In this document: piece by piece, positions 34,377-43,000 of the stretch
Layout: the number at the start of each line of letters is the position of its first letter
How positions within the stretch are numbered: position 1 is the stretch's first letter
From: Clostridiales bacterium
GTDB lineage: Bacteria > Bacillota > Clostridia > Oscillospirales > CAG-272
DNA length: 64,000 nt
Direction: 5' to 3'
NCBI GenBank assembly: GCA_022791195.1
Contig: JAAVYP010000031.1
Span: 22,553 to 86,552, forward strand
Made by a program: the position numbers and the translations under genes
Notes under the pieces: generated by a model
Told to the model about the DNA's origin: nothing
The model's database searches: none
What the model saw: the letters and a program-made list of their open reading frames with translations, nothing else

Positions 34377-34838
34377 TTAGAACGGGAGGTCATCGTCATT
34401 TGAAATTTCTTCAAATTTGGGTGCTTCTCCCTCTTCGCCTGAAGAGAAGGACGGGGTAGCGTAGCTGTTTTGTGCATACGAAGCGGCCGGATTTTCGCCC
34501 TTGCTGTCTACAAAATTGACTTCATCAGCGACAACGTCTGTTGCATACTGCTTCTGTCCGTTTGCATCCGTCCAAGAACGGGTTTGAATGGCGCCGACAA
34601 CACAAATGCTGCTGCCTTTTCTAAAATACTTGCATACGAACTCGGCCCGGCTTCTCCACGCGACAATGTTGATAAAATCTGCGGTCTGCTCGTCTGTTGT
34701 AGAATCCTGCGAGGTGTATTTGCGATTCACTGCGATCGAAAACGAGGTTACGGGAATACCGCTGCTGGTTTGACGCAGTTCAGGGTCACGGACTAAACGT
34801 CCCCCCAATATGACCTTATTCAGATTAAAGTTTGCCAT
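34377..34838 (-). CDS. ssb: Single-stranded DNA-binding protein
   Basis: 153 residues. OB-fold (1-110: NKVILGGRLVRDPELR, FSIAVNR, IVAWRSRAEF, GSSICVVGAIQTRSW), a flexible linker and the acidic tip NDDDLPF that recruits repair and replication partners. Lies between rpsF and rpsR, the conserved order. Confidence 0.96.
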   Translation of the reverse strand: MANFNLNKVILGGRLVRDPELRQTSSGIPVTSFSIAVNRKYTSQDSTTDEQTADFINIVAWRSRAEFVCKYFRKGSSICVVGAIQTRSWTDANGQKQYATDVVADEVNFVDSKGENPAASYAQNSYATPSFSSGEEGEAPKFEEISNDDDLPF

Positions 34839-34914
34839 TTTTTATTATTCCTTTTCGAGTTCCGGTTTCTAAAAACGATTGTTTTATAAACCTCTTGTCA
34901 AGCGTGTGTAAATC

Positions 34915-35208
34915 TTAGCCTTGTCTAACGACCATAGAACGCAGAATGCCTTCTGTAATGCTGTAAATTCTTTCAAGCTCGGCAGGGAACTGTCCGTTTG
35001 AAACGAATTTCACCAAAACATAATAACCTTCTGTCAGATCATTGATGGGATAGGCCAGTCTTTTTTTACCCCACTCGTTCACTTCGGTGATTTCACCGTT
35101 TGAAGCGATTAACGATGTGAATTTTTCAACCATGCTCTTGATGCCTTCTTCGCCAAGCTGCAAATCCACTACAAAAATCGATTCATAGTTGTGTTTGATC
35201 TCTGTCAT
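34915..35208 (-). CDS. rpsF: 30S ribosomal protein S6
   Basis: 97 residues from the ATG at 35208 with AAAGGAGG upstream. Ferredoxin-like fold: HNYESIFVVDLQL, KKRLAYPINDLTEGYYVLVKF, and a short C-terminal tail. S6 binds S18 on the 30S platform. The operon begins with this gene. Confidence 0.96.
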   Translation of the reverse strand: MTEIKHNYESIFVVDLQLGEEGIKSMVEKFTSLIASNGEITEVNEWGKKRLAYPINDLTEGYYVLVKFVSNGQFPAELERIYSITEGILRSMVVRQG

Positions 35209-35235
35209 TGTTCTGTACCTCCTTTTGGACATAAG

Positions 35236-35257
35236 GCCGCAGGCTTTTGCCGGCGGC
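35236..35257 (-). promoter_or_regulatory. Candidate S6:S18-binding hairpin in the rpsF leader
   Basis: Minus strand GCCGC-C-GGC-AAAA-GCC-T-GCGGC, a hairpin with a CCG segment at an internal mismatch, 28 bases before the start codon. Many bacteria control rpsF through a leader that binds S6:S18 and shows a bulged CCG. The assignment is by position and rough shape only. Confidence 0.4.
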
Positions 35258-35317
35258 AAAGAGAAAATTGTTTATTTCCCGTGCATCTATGTACATATAC
35301 ATCAATACACAAACCAC

Positions 35318-35346
35318 ATTATAACCTACAAACGTACATTTGTCAA
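35318..35346 (-). promoter_or_regulatory. Promoter of rpsF-ssb-rpsR
   Basis: Minus strand TTGACA, 17-bp spacer, TATAAT: full consensus. Confidence 0.92.
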
Positions 35347-35364
35347 TATTTAGCTGTTGCGGTT

Positions 35365-35940
35365 TTACGCCTTTGAGAGCATTAATTTTCTGGTTTGCGG
35401 AATGTTCATCAAAAGAACAGCGGCCACAGCGGTGAATACGGTTTCGGGCAGCATGTACATGCCGTTATAACACAGCGAGTAGAGTACAGGGCGGTTCACC
35501 CATTCTTGGCCGAACGCGATAAACTGCTCTAAATTGGCCCACAAAATAAAACCAGCGGCAAAATGGGAAAGAAAGCGCAGCACGCATACAAGAATAATGC
35601 CGGCCATAATGCCGGAAGTCCCTTTTTTGCGGAAGAGTCCGGCAAGTCCGATTACCGTGAATGCGACGATATAGTCAAGCAATAAAGAGCCAATGAGCAT
35701 AACAGGTGTCAGCCCCCAGCCAAAGACGCCGCCGGTGATGATCTGAATGCAGGCGAAGCAGAAGGCGGAGCCTAATCCCCAGCCGATGCCATGCCGAATG
35801 GAGACTAACATAATCGGCAGCATGCTGAGCAGTGTGACTGACCCACCATACGGCATATTCCAAACCTTCACCATGTCCAGCACGACGGCTAAGGCAATCA
35901 TGATGGCGCTTTCCACTAATGCTTTTGTTTTTGTGTTCAT
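35365..35940 (-). CDS. thiT: ThiT, thiamine-binding subunit of an ECF transporter
   Basis: 191 residues, six hydrophobic segments. VESAIMIALAVVLDMVKVW, MPYGGSVTLLSMLPI and the GLGSAFCF helix match ThiT-family S components; the thiamine-binding aromatic cluster would include the Trp and Tyr residues of these segments. AAGGAGGA upstream. The TPP riboswitch ahead of it confirms the substrate class. Monocistronic. Confidence 0.93.
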   Translation of the reverse strand: MNTKTKALVESAIMIALAVVLDMVKVWNMPYGGSVTLLSMLPIMLVSIRHGIGWGLGSAFCFACIQIITGGVFGWGLTPVMLIGSLLLDYIVAFTVIGLAGLFRKKGTSGIMAGIILVCVLRFLSHFAAGFILWANLEQFIAFGQEWVNRPVLYSLCYNGMYMLPETVFTAVAAVLLMNIPQTRKLMLSKA

Positions 35941-35960
35941 TTTCCAATCCTCCTTAAAAA

Positions 35961-35992
35961 TAATAAAAACCGCTTAGAATATCCCAAGCGGT
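35961..35992 (-). terminator. Terminator of the TPP riboswitch expression platform
   Basis: Minus strand ACCGCTT...AAGCGGT followed by TTTTTATTATTTTT, between aptamer and thiT. AAAACCGCCTT just upstream can pair with AAGCGGTTTT as antiterminator. Confidence 0.85.
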
Positions 35993-36016
35993 AAAAAAGA
36001 AGGCGGTTTTCCAAAT

Positions 36017-36096
36017 CTCCCTACGCCGGCATTATCCGTATCAGGTTAAGGGTTTGGAGCAGCGCTCCATCTCAGCCATACAGCACCCCTGATTCT
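36017..36096 (-). promoter_or_regulatory. TPP riboswitch
   Basis: Minus strand shows all hallmark segments: AGGGGTGCT, GGCTGAGAT, ACCCTTAACCTGAT, GGATAATGCCGGCGTAGGGA. It controls thiT by transcription termination. Confidence 0.96.
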
Positions 36097-36123
36097 ATGC
36101 GGTTGTTACGTGATCACGCGGAA

Positions 36124-36152
36124 ATTATACATCAACTTGCTGCTTTTGTCAA
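36124..36152 (-). promoter_or_regulatory. Promoter of thiT
   Basis: Minus strand TTGACA, 17-bp spacer, TATAAT; start site just before the TPP aptamer, with a CGTGATCACG palindrome in between. Confidence 0.9.
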
Positions 36153-36176
36153 GCAATTGTCTCCATTATCTTGCAT

Positions 36177-36205
36177 TTGACATCATTTGGGGATTTTGCT
36201 ATAAT
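36177..36205 (+). promoter_or_regulatory. Promoter of holB and following genes
   Basis: TTGACA, 17-bp spacer, TATAAT. Divergent from the thiT promoter. Confidence 0.9.
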
Positions 36206-36323
36206 AGATGTAGAAAGAAAACTTGCAGTACCGCATGCATAAAAATAAATCCGGCATGCGGCTGTGTGCCGATTTGACATGCAGAACCATACAGAGATAC
36301 AGAAAGACTATAAAGCGTAATAA

Positions 36324-37310
36324 ATGGATTACTTTGATTCGATTTTCGGCAATGAAACGCTGAAACAAACCCTGCGCGAACAGATAAAGGCCGGCTGTTT
36401 TTCACATGCGCATATTTTAGAGGGGCCGGCTGGCAGCGGCCGTTTTACCATGGCAAAGGCAATCTGTGAAGCGTTGGCAGCGGGCCGGGATCAGGGCAAG
36501 ATTGCCAAAGACATCTGTCCGGATGTGATTTATATTAAAGCGCCCGAAGGGAAGAGCATTCTGTCGGTGGACGCGATTCGCGCGATCCGCGAACAGGTGT
36601 ATTTAGCGCCGCATGAGCTGCCGTTCAAGGCGTATCTTATTTTCGGCGCCGACCAGATGAGCGAAGGGGCGCAAAATGCTTTTTTGAAGCTTTTGGAAGA
36701 ACCGCCCGCGGACGTTTACTTTTTTCTTTTATGCGAAAATCGGGCAAGACTGCTGCCCACGGTCCGTTCGCGTGCGTCTTTGTTTCGCATGCAATTGTTT
36801 TCGGAAGAGGAGCTGACGGCTTATGTGCAAAGCCAAGAGGCATATGCTTCTGTTTGCCGGGACAAGCCGGCGTTATTCAAACGGGCGGTAAAGGACAGCG
36901 CCGGTTCGATTGGCGGGGTTATAAAGTACATGACGGAGCCGGAGACGCAGAAAGAAACATGCGATACAGCGGTCAAGGCACTGCTTGAAAAGCTGCATGG
37001 CCGGGACCAGGGTGCGTTCATGTTAGAAGCAGACCGCATTCCTGACGGCAGGGAGGAAATGAAGCGCTTTCTTGTGCGCTTTGCCGAAGCTTTTCGGGAT
37101 GTATTTTGCTGGAAACGAGGGGTTAAAGCCTCTCTTGCATTTTTTGATGAACCAGCCCAGGCAGAAGAATACAGCTTTGTTTTTTCGGAAGAAACGCTTT
37201 TAAAGAGATGGCTTTTTTGCTTGCAGTGCTTAGAGCAGGCGGAATATAATCTCAATGTGAAAACGGCAAAGCTGCATTTTCTAAACGGTTTGTGGGAAAC
37301 AGCTTGTTAA
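36324..37310 (+). CDS. holB: DNA polymerase III delta-prime-type clamp-loader subunit
   Basis: 328 residues. AAA+ clamp-loader fold: HAHILEGPAGSGRFTMA as a degenerate P-loop (Arg where the lysine should be, as in delta-prime), NAFLKLLEEPP and the sensor PTVRSR. The zinc-binding Cys module of DnaX and many delta-prime proteins is shortened to a region with one Cys (AKDICPD). Expected to act as the stator of the clamp loader. No strong ribosome site is visible before the ATG. It is 36 bases from ricT, the same pairing as in Bacillus. Confidence 0.9.
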   Translation: MDYFDSIFGNETLKQTLREQIKAGCFSHAHILEGPAGSGRFTMAKAICEALAAGRDQGKIAKDICPDVIYIKAPEGKSILSVDAIRAIREQVYLAPHELPFKAYLIFGADQMSEGAQNAFLKLLEEPPADVYFFLLCENRARLLPTVRSRASLFRMQLFSEEELTAYVQSQEAYASVCRDKPALFKRAVKDSAGSIGGVIKYMTEPETQKETCDTAVKALLEKLHGRDQGAFMLEADRIPDGREEMKRFLVRFAEAFRDVFCWKRGVKASLAFFDEPAQAEEYSFVFSEETLLKRWLFCLQCLEQAEYNLNVKTAKLHFLNGLWETAC

Positions 37311-37346
37311 AACATATTATTGTATAGAAGAAGATGAGAAACAAAA

Positions 37347-38264
37347 ATGGATAATGAAAAAGAAATCATCAATCAGCCCGCCGAGCTGGCGCCGGAAACA
37401 GCCGAAGTCATCGGTGTTCAGTTTAAGGTTTCGGGCAAAACGTATTATTTTGATCCGGACGGTCAGTCTTATGCACCCGGTGCGCACGCGATTGTCGAAA
37501 CGGCGCGCGGCTTAGAATATGGCTATGTCAGTATGGGCAACACGGTGGTGTCGGGTAAAGAACTGGTGCTGCCCCTGCGAAAAGCGCTGCGGGAAGCAAC
37601 CGAAGAAGATGAAAAGCACAATGAAGAAAACAAGGCCAAAGAACAAGAGGCATTTGTCATTTGTGCCGAGCGAATTGAAAAACATCGTCTTGGTATGAAG
37701 TTGGTCGATGCGGAATATACGTTCGATAATTCTAAACTTTTGTTCTATTTTTCGGCCGAAGGACGGGTAGACTTCCGGGACTTGGTGAAGGATTTAGCCT
37801 CTGTTTTCAGAACAAGAATCGAATTAAGACAGATTGGTATACGCGACGAAGCAAAGATGATCGGCGGTTTTGGCTTGTGTGGCCGTCCTTTTTGCTGCAG
37901 CACCTTTTTGCCTGATTTTGTGCAGGTTTCTATTAAAATGGCAAAGGAGCAGAATCTCTCCTTAAATTCTGCTAAAATTTCGGGCGCCTGCGGCCGGTTG
38001 ATGTGTTGTTTGCGTTTTGAGCATGAAACATATGAGGAAGAAATCAAAAAAACGCCGAAGGTTGATTCGGTTGTGTCCACGCCGGATGGAGAGGGCGTGG
38101 TTGTCGAAGCGCTGCCGCTGACCGGTGTGGTCAAAGTGCGTCTTAGCAAGGATAAGGATCAAATTAAAGAATTTTCACGCGATGATTGCATATTGAAGAA
38201 AAAAGCAAAGAGCAAAGAAGAGATTTTTGATGAAGATTTAAAAAAATTGGAGAAAAATAATTAA
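37347..38264 (+). CDS. ricT: RicT/YaaT-like PSP1-domain protein
   Basis: 305 residues. Central PSP1 domain (about 70-200) and two Cys clusters, GFGLCGRPFCCS and ACGRLMCCLRFE, which in the Bacillus Ric complex take part in Fe-S binding. The complex supports mRNA processing by RNase Y and affects sporulation and competence phosphorelay. An acidic N-terminal segment of about 20 residues precedes the domain. GAGAAAC-type weak ribosome site. Confidence 0.9.
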   Translation: MDNEKEIINQPAELAPETAEVIGVQFKVSGKTYYFDPDGQSYAPGAHAIVETARGLEYGYVSMGNTVVSGKELVLPLRKALREATEEDEKHNEENKAKEQEAFVICAERIEKHRLGMKLVDAEYTFDNSKLLFYFSAEGRVDFRDLVKDLASVFRTRIELRQIGIRDEAKMIGGFGLCGRPFCCSTFLPDFVQVSIKMAKEQNLSLNSAKISGACGRLMCCLRFEHETYEEEIKKTPKVDSVVSTPDGEGVVVEALPLTGVVKVRLSKDKDQIKEFSRDDCILKKKAKSKEEIFDEDLKKLEKNN

Positions 38265-38270
38265 AACCAA

Positions 38271-38299
38271 TTGCATTTTGAAAAAGGTTGTGATACAAT
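38271..38299 (+). promoter_or_regulatory. Promoter of the ferredoxin gene
   Basis: TTGCAT, 17-bp spacer, TACAAT, beginning seven bases after the ricT stop. Confidence 0.7.
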
Positions 38300-38338
38300 G
38301 TCACACGATACGAAATGATGAAAGGAAGGTTGCTATTT

Positions 38339-38509
38339 ATGGCTTACAAGATCAGTGAAGAGTGCATCTCCTGCGGCGCATGTGCAGGCGAATGCCCGGT
38401 AGGCGCCATCAGCGAAGGTGACGGCAAATACGAAATCAACGCAGATGAATGCATTGAATGCGGTGCATGTGCAGATGTTTGTCCAGTTGATGCTCCATCC
38501 GCAGACTAA
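38339..38509 (+). CDS. 2[4Fe-4S] ferredoxin
   Basis: 56 residues from the ATG at 38339, GGAAGG upstream. Two clostridial-type cluster motifs, CISCGACAGECP and CIECGACADVCP, with internal sequence symmetry. Low-potential electron carrier for fermentative redox enzymes. Own promoter upstream and own terminator downstream, so it is probably expressed as a separate high-abundance transcript inside the larger gene series. Confidence 0.97.
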   Translation: MAYKISEECISCGACAGECPVGAISEGDGKYEINADECIECGACADVCPVDAPSAD

Positions 38510-38545
38510 GTGCGGGCTTTTACATGAGGTAATAATACCGAATTC

Positions 38546-38571
38546 GGGCAAGCGGTTGCTTGCCCTCATTT
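38546..38571 (+). terminator. Terminator after the ferredoxin gene
   Basis: Stem GGGCAAGC / GCTTGCCC with loop GGTT, then TCATTTT. It ends only eight bases before the next start codon. Confidence 0.78.
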
Positions 38572-38578
38572 TATATAT

Positions 38579-39319
38579 ATGGAAAGATTAGATATTGTAA
38601 ACGAAGATATAAAGCTGATTCAGAATTTGTCGGGGCTGACTTACGGTACCGACGCTCTTTTGCTGTCCGCTTTTGTAAGGCGCTGTGCGCGGGGACGCGC
38701 GGCTGAGTTTGGTGCCGGCACCGGCATTGTTTCTTTGCTGTGTGCCAAACGGAAAAAATTCAGTCGTATTTATGCGGTAGAGGTGCAAGAGGCATATGCC
38801 TCTTTGTGCAGACGCAATGTTGAGGCCAATCAGTTTGGCGAATGCATTGAGACGGTGCGGGCTGATGTGAGAGAGCTTAGCGCGGCTACGTTTGACCGAC
38901 CGCTTGATGCGGTGTTTGCCAATCCGCCTTATTTGAAATTGGGGGCTGGCATAACAAATGCCAATGAGGGAAAAGCCATTGCCAGGCATGAGGTATTTGG
39001 CCACGTGTCTGATTTTTGTGCCGCAGCGAGCCGTCTGCTGAAGCACGGCGGCTCTTTTTATCTTGTATACCGGCCGGACAGACTGGACGATCTGCTGATG
39101 GCGTTACACCAACATTCGTTAGCGCCGAAACGACTGATTATGGTCTATGCGGATGCATCGCATAAAGCGTGCTTGGTTCTGGTAGAGGCCGTAAAAGGCG
39201 GCGGCGCGGGTATTTTTGTGACTAAGCCGTTGTTTATCAAAACGGGTGATCATGATTCTGAGGATATGAAGTGGATTTATGAAAATGGAGATTTCCATGA
39301 GCAATACAGAAAAAAATAA
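38579..39319 (+). CDS. trmN6: TrmN6-like tRNA1(Val) A37 N6-methyltransferase
   Basis: 246 residues. Class I SAM methyltransferase: YGTDALLLSAF, motif I EFGAGTGIVSLL, and the N6-adenine motif NPPYLK. It follows the ferredoxin terminator by eight bases with no ribosome site, so either read-through from holB-ricT or inefficient initiation is expected. The rsmI gene begins inside its 3' end, as in many Firmicutes (yabB-yabC order). Confidence 0.9.
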   Translation: MERLDIVNEDIKLIQNLSGLTYGTDALLLSAFVRRCARGRAAEFGAGTGIVSLLCAKRKKFSRIYAVEVQEAYASLCRRNVEANQFGECIETVRADVRELSAATFDRPLDAVFANPPYLKLGAGITNANEGKAIARHEVFGHVSDFCAAASRLLKHGGSFYLVYRPDRLDDLLMALHQHSLAPKRLIMVYADASHKACLVLVEAVKGGGAGIFVTKPLFIKTGDHDSEDMKWIYENGDFHEQYRKK

Positions 39320-40160
39320 AATTTTAGGCGGCACCCTTTATCTCGTGGCCACGCCCATCGGCAATTTGGCGGATTTATCCGAGCGGGCCCGCAAGGTGCT
39401 TGCCGAGGTGGATTTTATTGCCGTCGAGGATACCCGCGTGACCGGCCTTTTGCTTTCGCAGTATGGCATGACCAAACCAATGCTGATGTATCATGACCAT
39501 AACAAGGAGCAAAAGGAAAGAGAAATTTTAACAAAGCTGCAAAGCGGTCTTTCGGGCGCGCTTGTTTCGGATGCCGGTACCCCTTGTATCAGTGACCCGG
39601 GGGCCGAGCTGGTGCGGGCCTGCATTGAAAACAATGTGCCGGTGACTAGTGTGCCTGGCTGTTGTGCAGCGATTACAGCGCTGACTCTTTCCGGCTTTGT
39701 GACCGGACGCTTTGCATTTGAGGGTTTTTTGGCCGGCTCGCAAGGGGAAAAACGCAAGCGGTTAGAGGAAATTAAACTGGACAAACGGACGCTCATTTTT
39801 TACGAATCGCCCCATCGAGTGCAAAAAACCGTGTCTTTGCTCTATGAGGTTTTGGGAGACCGTGAAATTGCGTTAGCGAGGGAGCTGACAAAACTCAATG
39901 AACAGGTGGTTCACACGACGCTTGGCCGTGCGGAACAATTTTTTGATGAGCATGCGCCAAAGGGCGAATATGTGCTTGTGGTGGCCGGCGCGCCTAATGA
40001 GCAGATCAGACAAGAGGCGTTCTTTTCCGATATGACCATCGCAGAGCATGTGGCGTTTTATATAGAATCGGGACTTTCCAAAATGGAGGCCATGAAGGCC
40101 GTGTCCCGTGACCGGGGCATTCCCAAGGGCGCGGTGTATAAAGAAATGGTTGATCAATAA
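39297..40160 (+). CDS. rsmI: RsmI, 16S rRNA C1402 2'-O-methyltransferase
   Basis: 287 residues from the ATG at 39297, GGAG eight bases upstream; overlaps trmN6 by 23 bases. TP-methylase fold with LYLVATPIGNLADLSERA, VEDTRVTGLLL, SDAGTPCISDPG and FYESPHRVQKT. Methylates the ribose of C1402 in the 30S P site. Confidence 0.95.
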   Translation: MSNTEKNKILGGTLYLVATPIGNLADLSERARKVLAEVDFIAVEDTRVTGLLLSQYGMTKPMLMYHDHNKEQKEREILTKLQSGLSGALVSDAGTPCISDPGAELVRACIENNVPVTSVPGCCAAITALTLSGFVTGRFAFEGFLAGSQGEKRKRLEEIKLDKRTLIFYESPHRVQKTVSLLYEVLGDREIALARELTKLNEQVVHTTLGRAEQFFDEHAPKGEYVLVVAGAPNEQIRQEAFFSDMTIAEHVAFYIESGLSKMEAMKAVSRDRGIPKGAVYKEMVDQ

Positions 40161-40206
40161 ATAGAGACGGTGGAAACCGAGGTCAATCGGTTTGATAGGA
40201 GAAACA

Positions 40207-40914
40207 ATGGCATTTTGGCTGGAAAGAAGCGAGAGACTTTTTGGCAAAGAAGGAATAGAGCGGTTAGGGCGCAGCCGGGTGGCGGTATTTGGGCTTGGCG
40301 GGGTAGGCGGTTATGTGGTCGAGGCGCTGGCCCGTTCGGGTGTGGGGACGCTTGATTTAATTGATAACGACACGGTATCCATAACAAATCTCAATCGGCA
40401 GATCATCGCGCTTCACTCAACGCTTGGACAGAAGAAAACCGAAGCGGCCGCCCAGCGTGTTTTGGATATCAACCCCGAGATCACGCTTCACCTGCACGAT
40501 TGCTTTTTTCTGCCCGAAACGGCCGAAACATTTGATTTTACGGCGTATGATTATGTTGTTGACGCGATCGATACGGTAAAGGGAAAAATTGCACTGGCCG
40601 TGCAGGCAGAGAAAGCCGGCACGCCCATTCTTTCTTCTATGGGCTTTGCGAATAAAATGGATCCCACGCGGATTCAGGTTGCTGATATTTACAAGACGAG
40701 TGTATGTCCGCTTGCAAAAGCCATGCGTACAGGCTTGCGAAAAGCGGGGGTCAGCAAACTGAAGGTTGTTTATTCGGATGAGGCGCCCCTTAGCGCTTCG
40801 GCAAGCGAACGAGATGAAAACGGCATGCGGGTGATTGGTTCCAATGCATTTGTGCCGGCGGCCGCAGGACTTGTGCTGGCCGCAGAGGTCATTAAGGATT
40901 TAGCGGGGTATTAA
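40207..40914 (+). CDS. tcdA: TcdA, tRNA threonylcarbamoyladenosine dehydratase
   Basis: 235 residues from the ATG at 40207 (TAGGAG upstream). E1-like ThiF fold: GLGGVGGYVVEALARSGVG ATP loop, DNDTVSITNLNRQ, then DAIDTVKGK and SSMGFANKMDP. Cyclises t6A37 to ct6A37 using ATP. A SVCPLAK Cys is present for the CsdL-type subgroup. Directly followed by mnmA one base after the stop, so both act in tRNA anticodon modification in one operon. Confidence 0.92.
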   Translation: MAFWLERSERLFGKEGIERLGRSRVAVFGLGGVGGYVVEALARSGVGTLDLIDNDTVSITNLNRQIIALHSTLGQKKTEAAAQRVLDINPEITLHLHDCFFLPETAETFDFTAYDYVVDAIDTVKGKIALAVQAEKAGTPILSSMGFANKMDPTRIQVADIYKTSVCPLAKAMRTGLRKAGVSKLKVVYSDEAPLSASASERDENGMRVIGSNAFVPAAAGLVLAAEVIKDLAGY

Positions 40915-40915
40915 C

Positions 40916-41998
40916 ATGGAAGCGGATAAGAAAAAAGTAATGATTGCCATGAGCGGCGGGGTGGATTCATCGGTGGCCTGTCTTTTGCTCTTAGAGCAGG
41001 GGTATCAATGTGCTGGCGCGACCATGCACCTGTTTTCAAAGGAAAAATTGTTTTCTTGTGAGGCGTTGTGCCAGTCGGCAAAGGATGATTCCACGGCTAA
41101 AGACGCAGAAGCGGTGGCCGACAGATTGGGCATTCCGTGGCAGCTTTGCTGTTTAGAGAAGGAATTTGACGAGCATGTGCTGGCGCCTTTTGCCGCTTGT
41201 TACGAGGCGGGCGGTACGCCGAACCCCTGCGTGCTGTGCAATCAGCATTTAAAATTTGGCGCTTTGATTGACCAGAGCATAGCGATGGGATGTGATTTTA
41301 TTGCTACCGGCCATTATGCCCGTATTGAAGAGAAAAACGGTCGCTTTTTACTGCGCAAGGCGGCAGATCTTAGTAAAGACCAAAGCTATGTCCTATATAC
41401 GCTGACCCAGCAGCAGTTAGCGCATGTCCTTTTTCCGCTGGGCGGGATGACCAAAGATGAGGTAAGGACAATAGCGCTTGCCCACGGTTTTGGCAATGCG
41501 AACAAAAAGGACAGCCAGGACATCTGCTTTGTGCCGGACGGCGACTATGCGGCAACGATTACCCGTTATACCGGAAAACAGTATCCGGAGGGAGATTTTG
41601 TGGACCGCACCGGTACAAAACTCGGTCGTCATAAGGGCTTTATACGCTATACTGTCGGTCAGCGCAAGGGTCTCGGCCTTTCTCTTAACGAGCCTATGTA
41701 TGTTTGTGAGAAACGGCCGGCAACGAACGAGGTTGTGCTTTGTCGGAACGAGGAACTGTTTTCATCGGTACTCGAGGCCGACCATGTCAACTGGATCGCC
41801 TTTGACCCGCCGGAACATCCGATCAAAGCGGCGGCTAAGATTCGCTATAATCAGGTGGAAAGTCCGGCTACGATCACAGTAACGGGCGAGGGAAAAGTCC
41901 GTGTGGAATTTGAGGAGCCGCAGCGGGCGATTGCGTCGGGACAATCAGTCGTGTTTTATGACGGTGAGTATGTCTTAGGCGGCGGCATGATCGTATAA
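40916..41998 (+). CDS. mnmA: MnmA, tRNA 2-thiouridylase
   Basis: 360 residues. PP-loop SGGVDSS, catalytic Cys in NPCVLCN and second Cys in KDSQDICF, with C-terminal beta-barrel domain. Adds 2-thio to U34 of Lys, Glu and Gln tRNAs, including the tRNA-Lys(UUU) encoded at the start of the window. Needs a sulfur donor such as a desulfurase, which is not in this window. A terminator follows. Confidence 0.96.
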   Translation: MEADKKKVMIAMSGGVDSSVACLLLLEQGYQCAGATMHLFSKEKLFSCEALCQSAKDDSTAKDAEAVADRLGIPWQLCCLEKEFDEHVLAPFAACYEAGGTPNPCVLCNQHLKFGALIDQSIAMGCDFIATGHYARIEEKNGRFLLRKAADLSKDQSYVLYTLTQQQLAHVLFPLGGMTKDEVRTIALAHGFGNANKKDSQDICFVPDGDYAATITRYTGKQYPEGDFVDRTGTKLGRHKGFIRYTVGQRKGLGLSLNEPMYVCEKRPATNEVVLCRNEELFSSVLEADHVNWIAFDPPEHPIKAAAKIRYNQVESPATITVTGEGKVRVEFEEPQRAIASGQSVVFYDGEYVLGGGMIV

Positions 41999-42006
41999 AA
42001 TTTCAA

Positions 42007-42038
42007 TAAAAAAGACGGTTTGCGAACCGCCTTTTTTA
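42007..42038. terminator. Bidirectional terminator between mnmA and dapA
   Basis: Stem AAAAAAG-CGGTT / AACCG-CTTTTTT with one mismatch and loop TGCG; it touches the dapA stop. Confidence 0.85.
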
Positions 42039-42935
42039 TTGATCGGAAGAAATCAAGTGATAGGATTTGAGCAGGGATTGAATGGTCTGCTTATTTTCCC
42101 GGCTCATGCTGCAGAGCGGCAGGCGGACATCCTCTTGGCAAAGTCCCATCAGGGATAAGGCGTATTTAAGCGGAACAGGGCTTATGTCCAAAAACATGGC
42201 GCTCATGAGACGGTATAAGTCGGTTTGCCGCTTGGCTGCTTCTTTGATATTACCCTCTTCAAAAGCATGGTACAGCCGGCACATGGCTTCGGGAACCAAA
42301 TTGGAAACCACTGAAATCACGCCGGCGCCGCCGATCGCGAGCAGGGGCAGGGTTAGTTCATCGCTGCCGGCATATAAATCAAGCGATGAGCCGCACAGAT
42401 GTAAGGTATGAATGGATTTCGCAACCGAGGGCGAAGCTTCTTTAATGGCCGCTATGTTCGGATGATCTTTCAGTGCTTCATAGGTTTTGGGGTCAATGTC
42501 CACACAGGTTCTGGTGGGCACGTTATAGAGAATGATGGGTTTGTTGACCGAATCGGCAATGGTTGTATAGCTTTTGATGAGTCCGGCTTGTGAAGCCTTA
42601 TTGTAATAAGGCGATACGATGAGCAGCGCGTCGGCACCGATATCACAGGCATATTTGCTCATGTCAACGGCGTGATTGGTGTCGTTGGATCCGGTGCCGG
42701 CTATCACCGGAATGCGACCGTTGACGCATTCGATCGCGAACCGAAGCACCCGTTTGTGTTCAGCATCACTCAGGGTTGCGTTTTCGCCGGTAGTGCCGCA
42801 GATGGCGACTGCCTGGATGCCGGCGGAAATTTGCCTTTCTAATAAGGATTCAAGCGCATTAAAATCAATAACATTGTCCCGAAACGGGGTGACAAGCGCG
42901 GTGCAAACACCGCGGAAAATGGATTCTTTTTTCAT
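42036..42935 (-). CDS. dapA: DapA, 4-hydroxy-tetrahydrodipicolinate synthase
   Basis: 299 residues from the ATG at 42935 with TAGGAG upstream. TIM barrel with GTTGENATL, the catalytic Tyr in SPYYNKAS and Schiff-base Lys in AAIKEAS. Condenses pyruvate with aspartate semialdehyde, the first committed step to lysine and meso-diaminopimelate. Monocistronic and divergent from queA; other dap genes are elsewhere. Confidence 0.94.
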   Translation of the reverse strand: MKKESIFRGVCTALVTPFRDNVIDFNALESLLERQISAGIQAVAICGTTGENATLSDAEHKRVLRFAIECVNGRIPVIAGTGSNDTNHAVDMSKYACDIGADALLIVSPYYNKASQAGLIKSYTTIADSVNKPIILYNVPTRTCVDIDPKTYEALKDHPNIAAIKEASPSVAKSIHTLHLCGSSLDLYAGSDELTLPLLAIGGAGVISVVSNLVPEAMCRLYHAFEEGNIKEAAKRQTDLYRLMSAMFLDISPVPLKYALSLMGLCQEDVRLPLCSMSRENKQTIQSLLKSYHLISSDQ

Positions 42936-42964
42936 TTTACTCCTATGCTGTCTGCATATGCTAC

Positions 42965-42993
42965 TTGCAATTGCAGAACGGTTCATGTATAAT
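42965..42993 (+). promoter_or_regulatory. Promoter of queA
   Basis: TTGCAA, 17-bp spacer, TATAAT. The predicted start site coincides with the queA ATG. Confidence 0.78.
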
Positions 42994-43000
42994 AACTACT

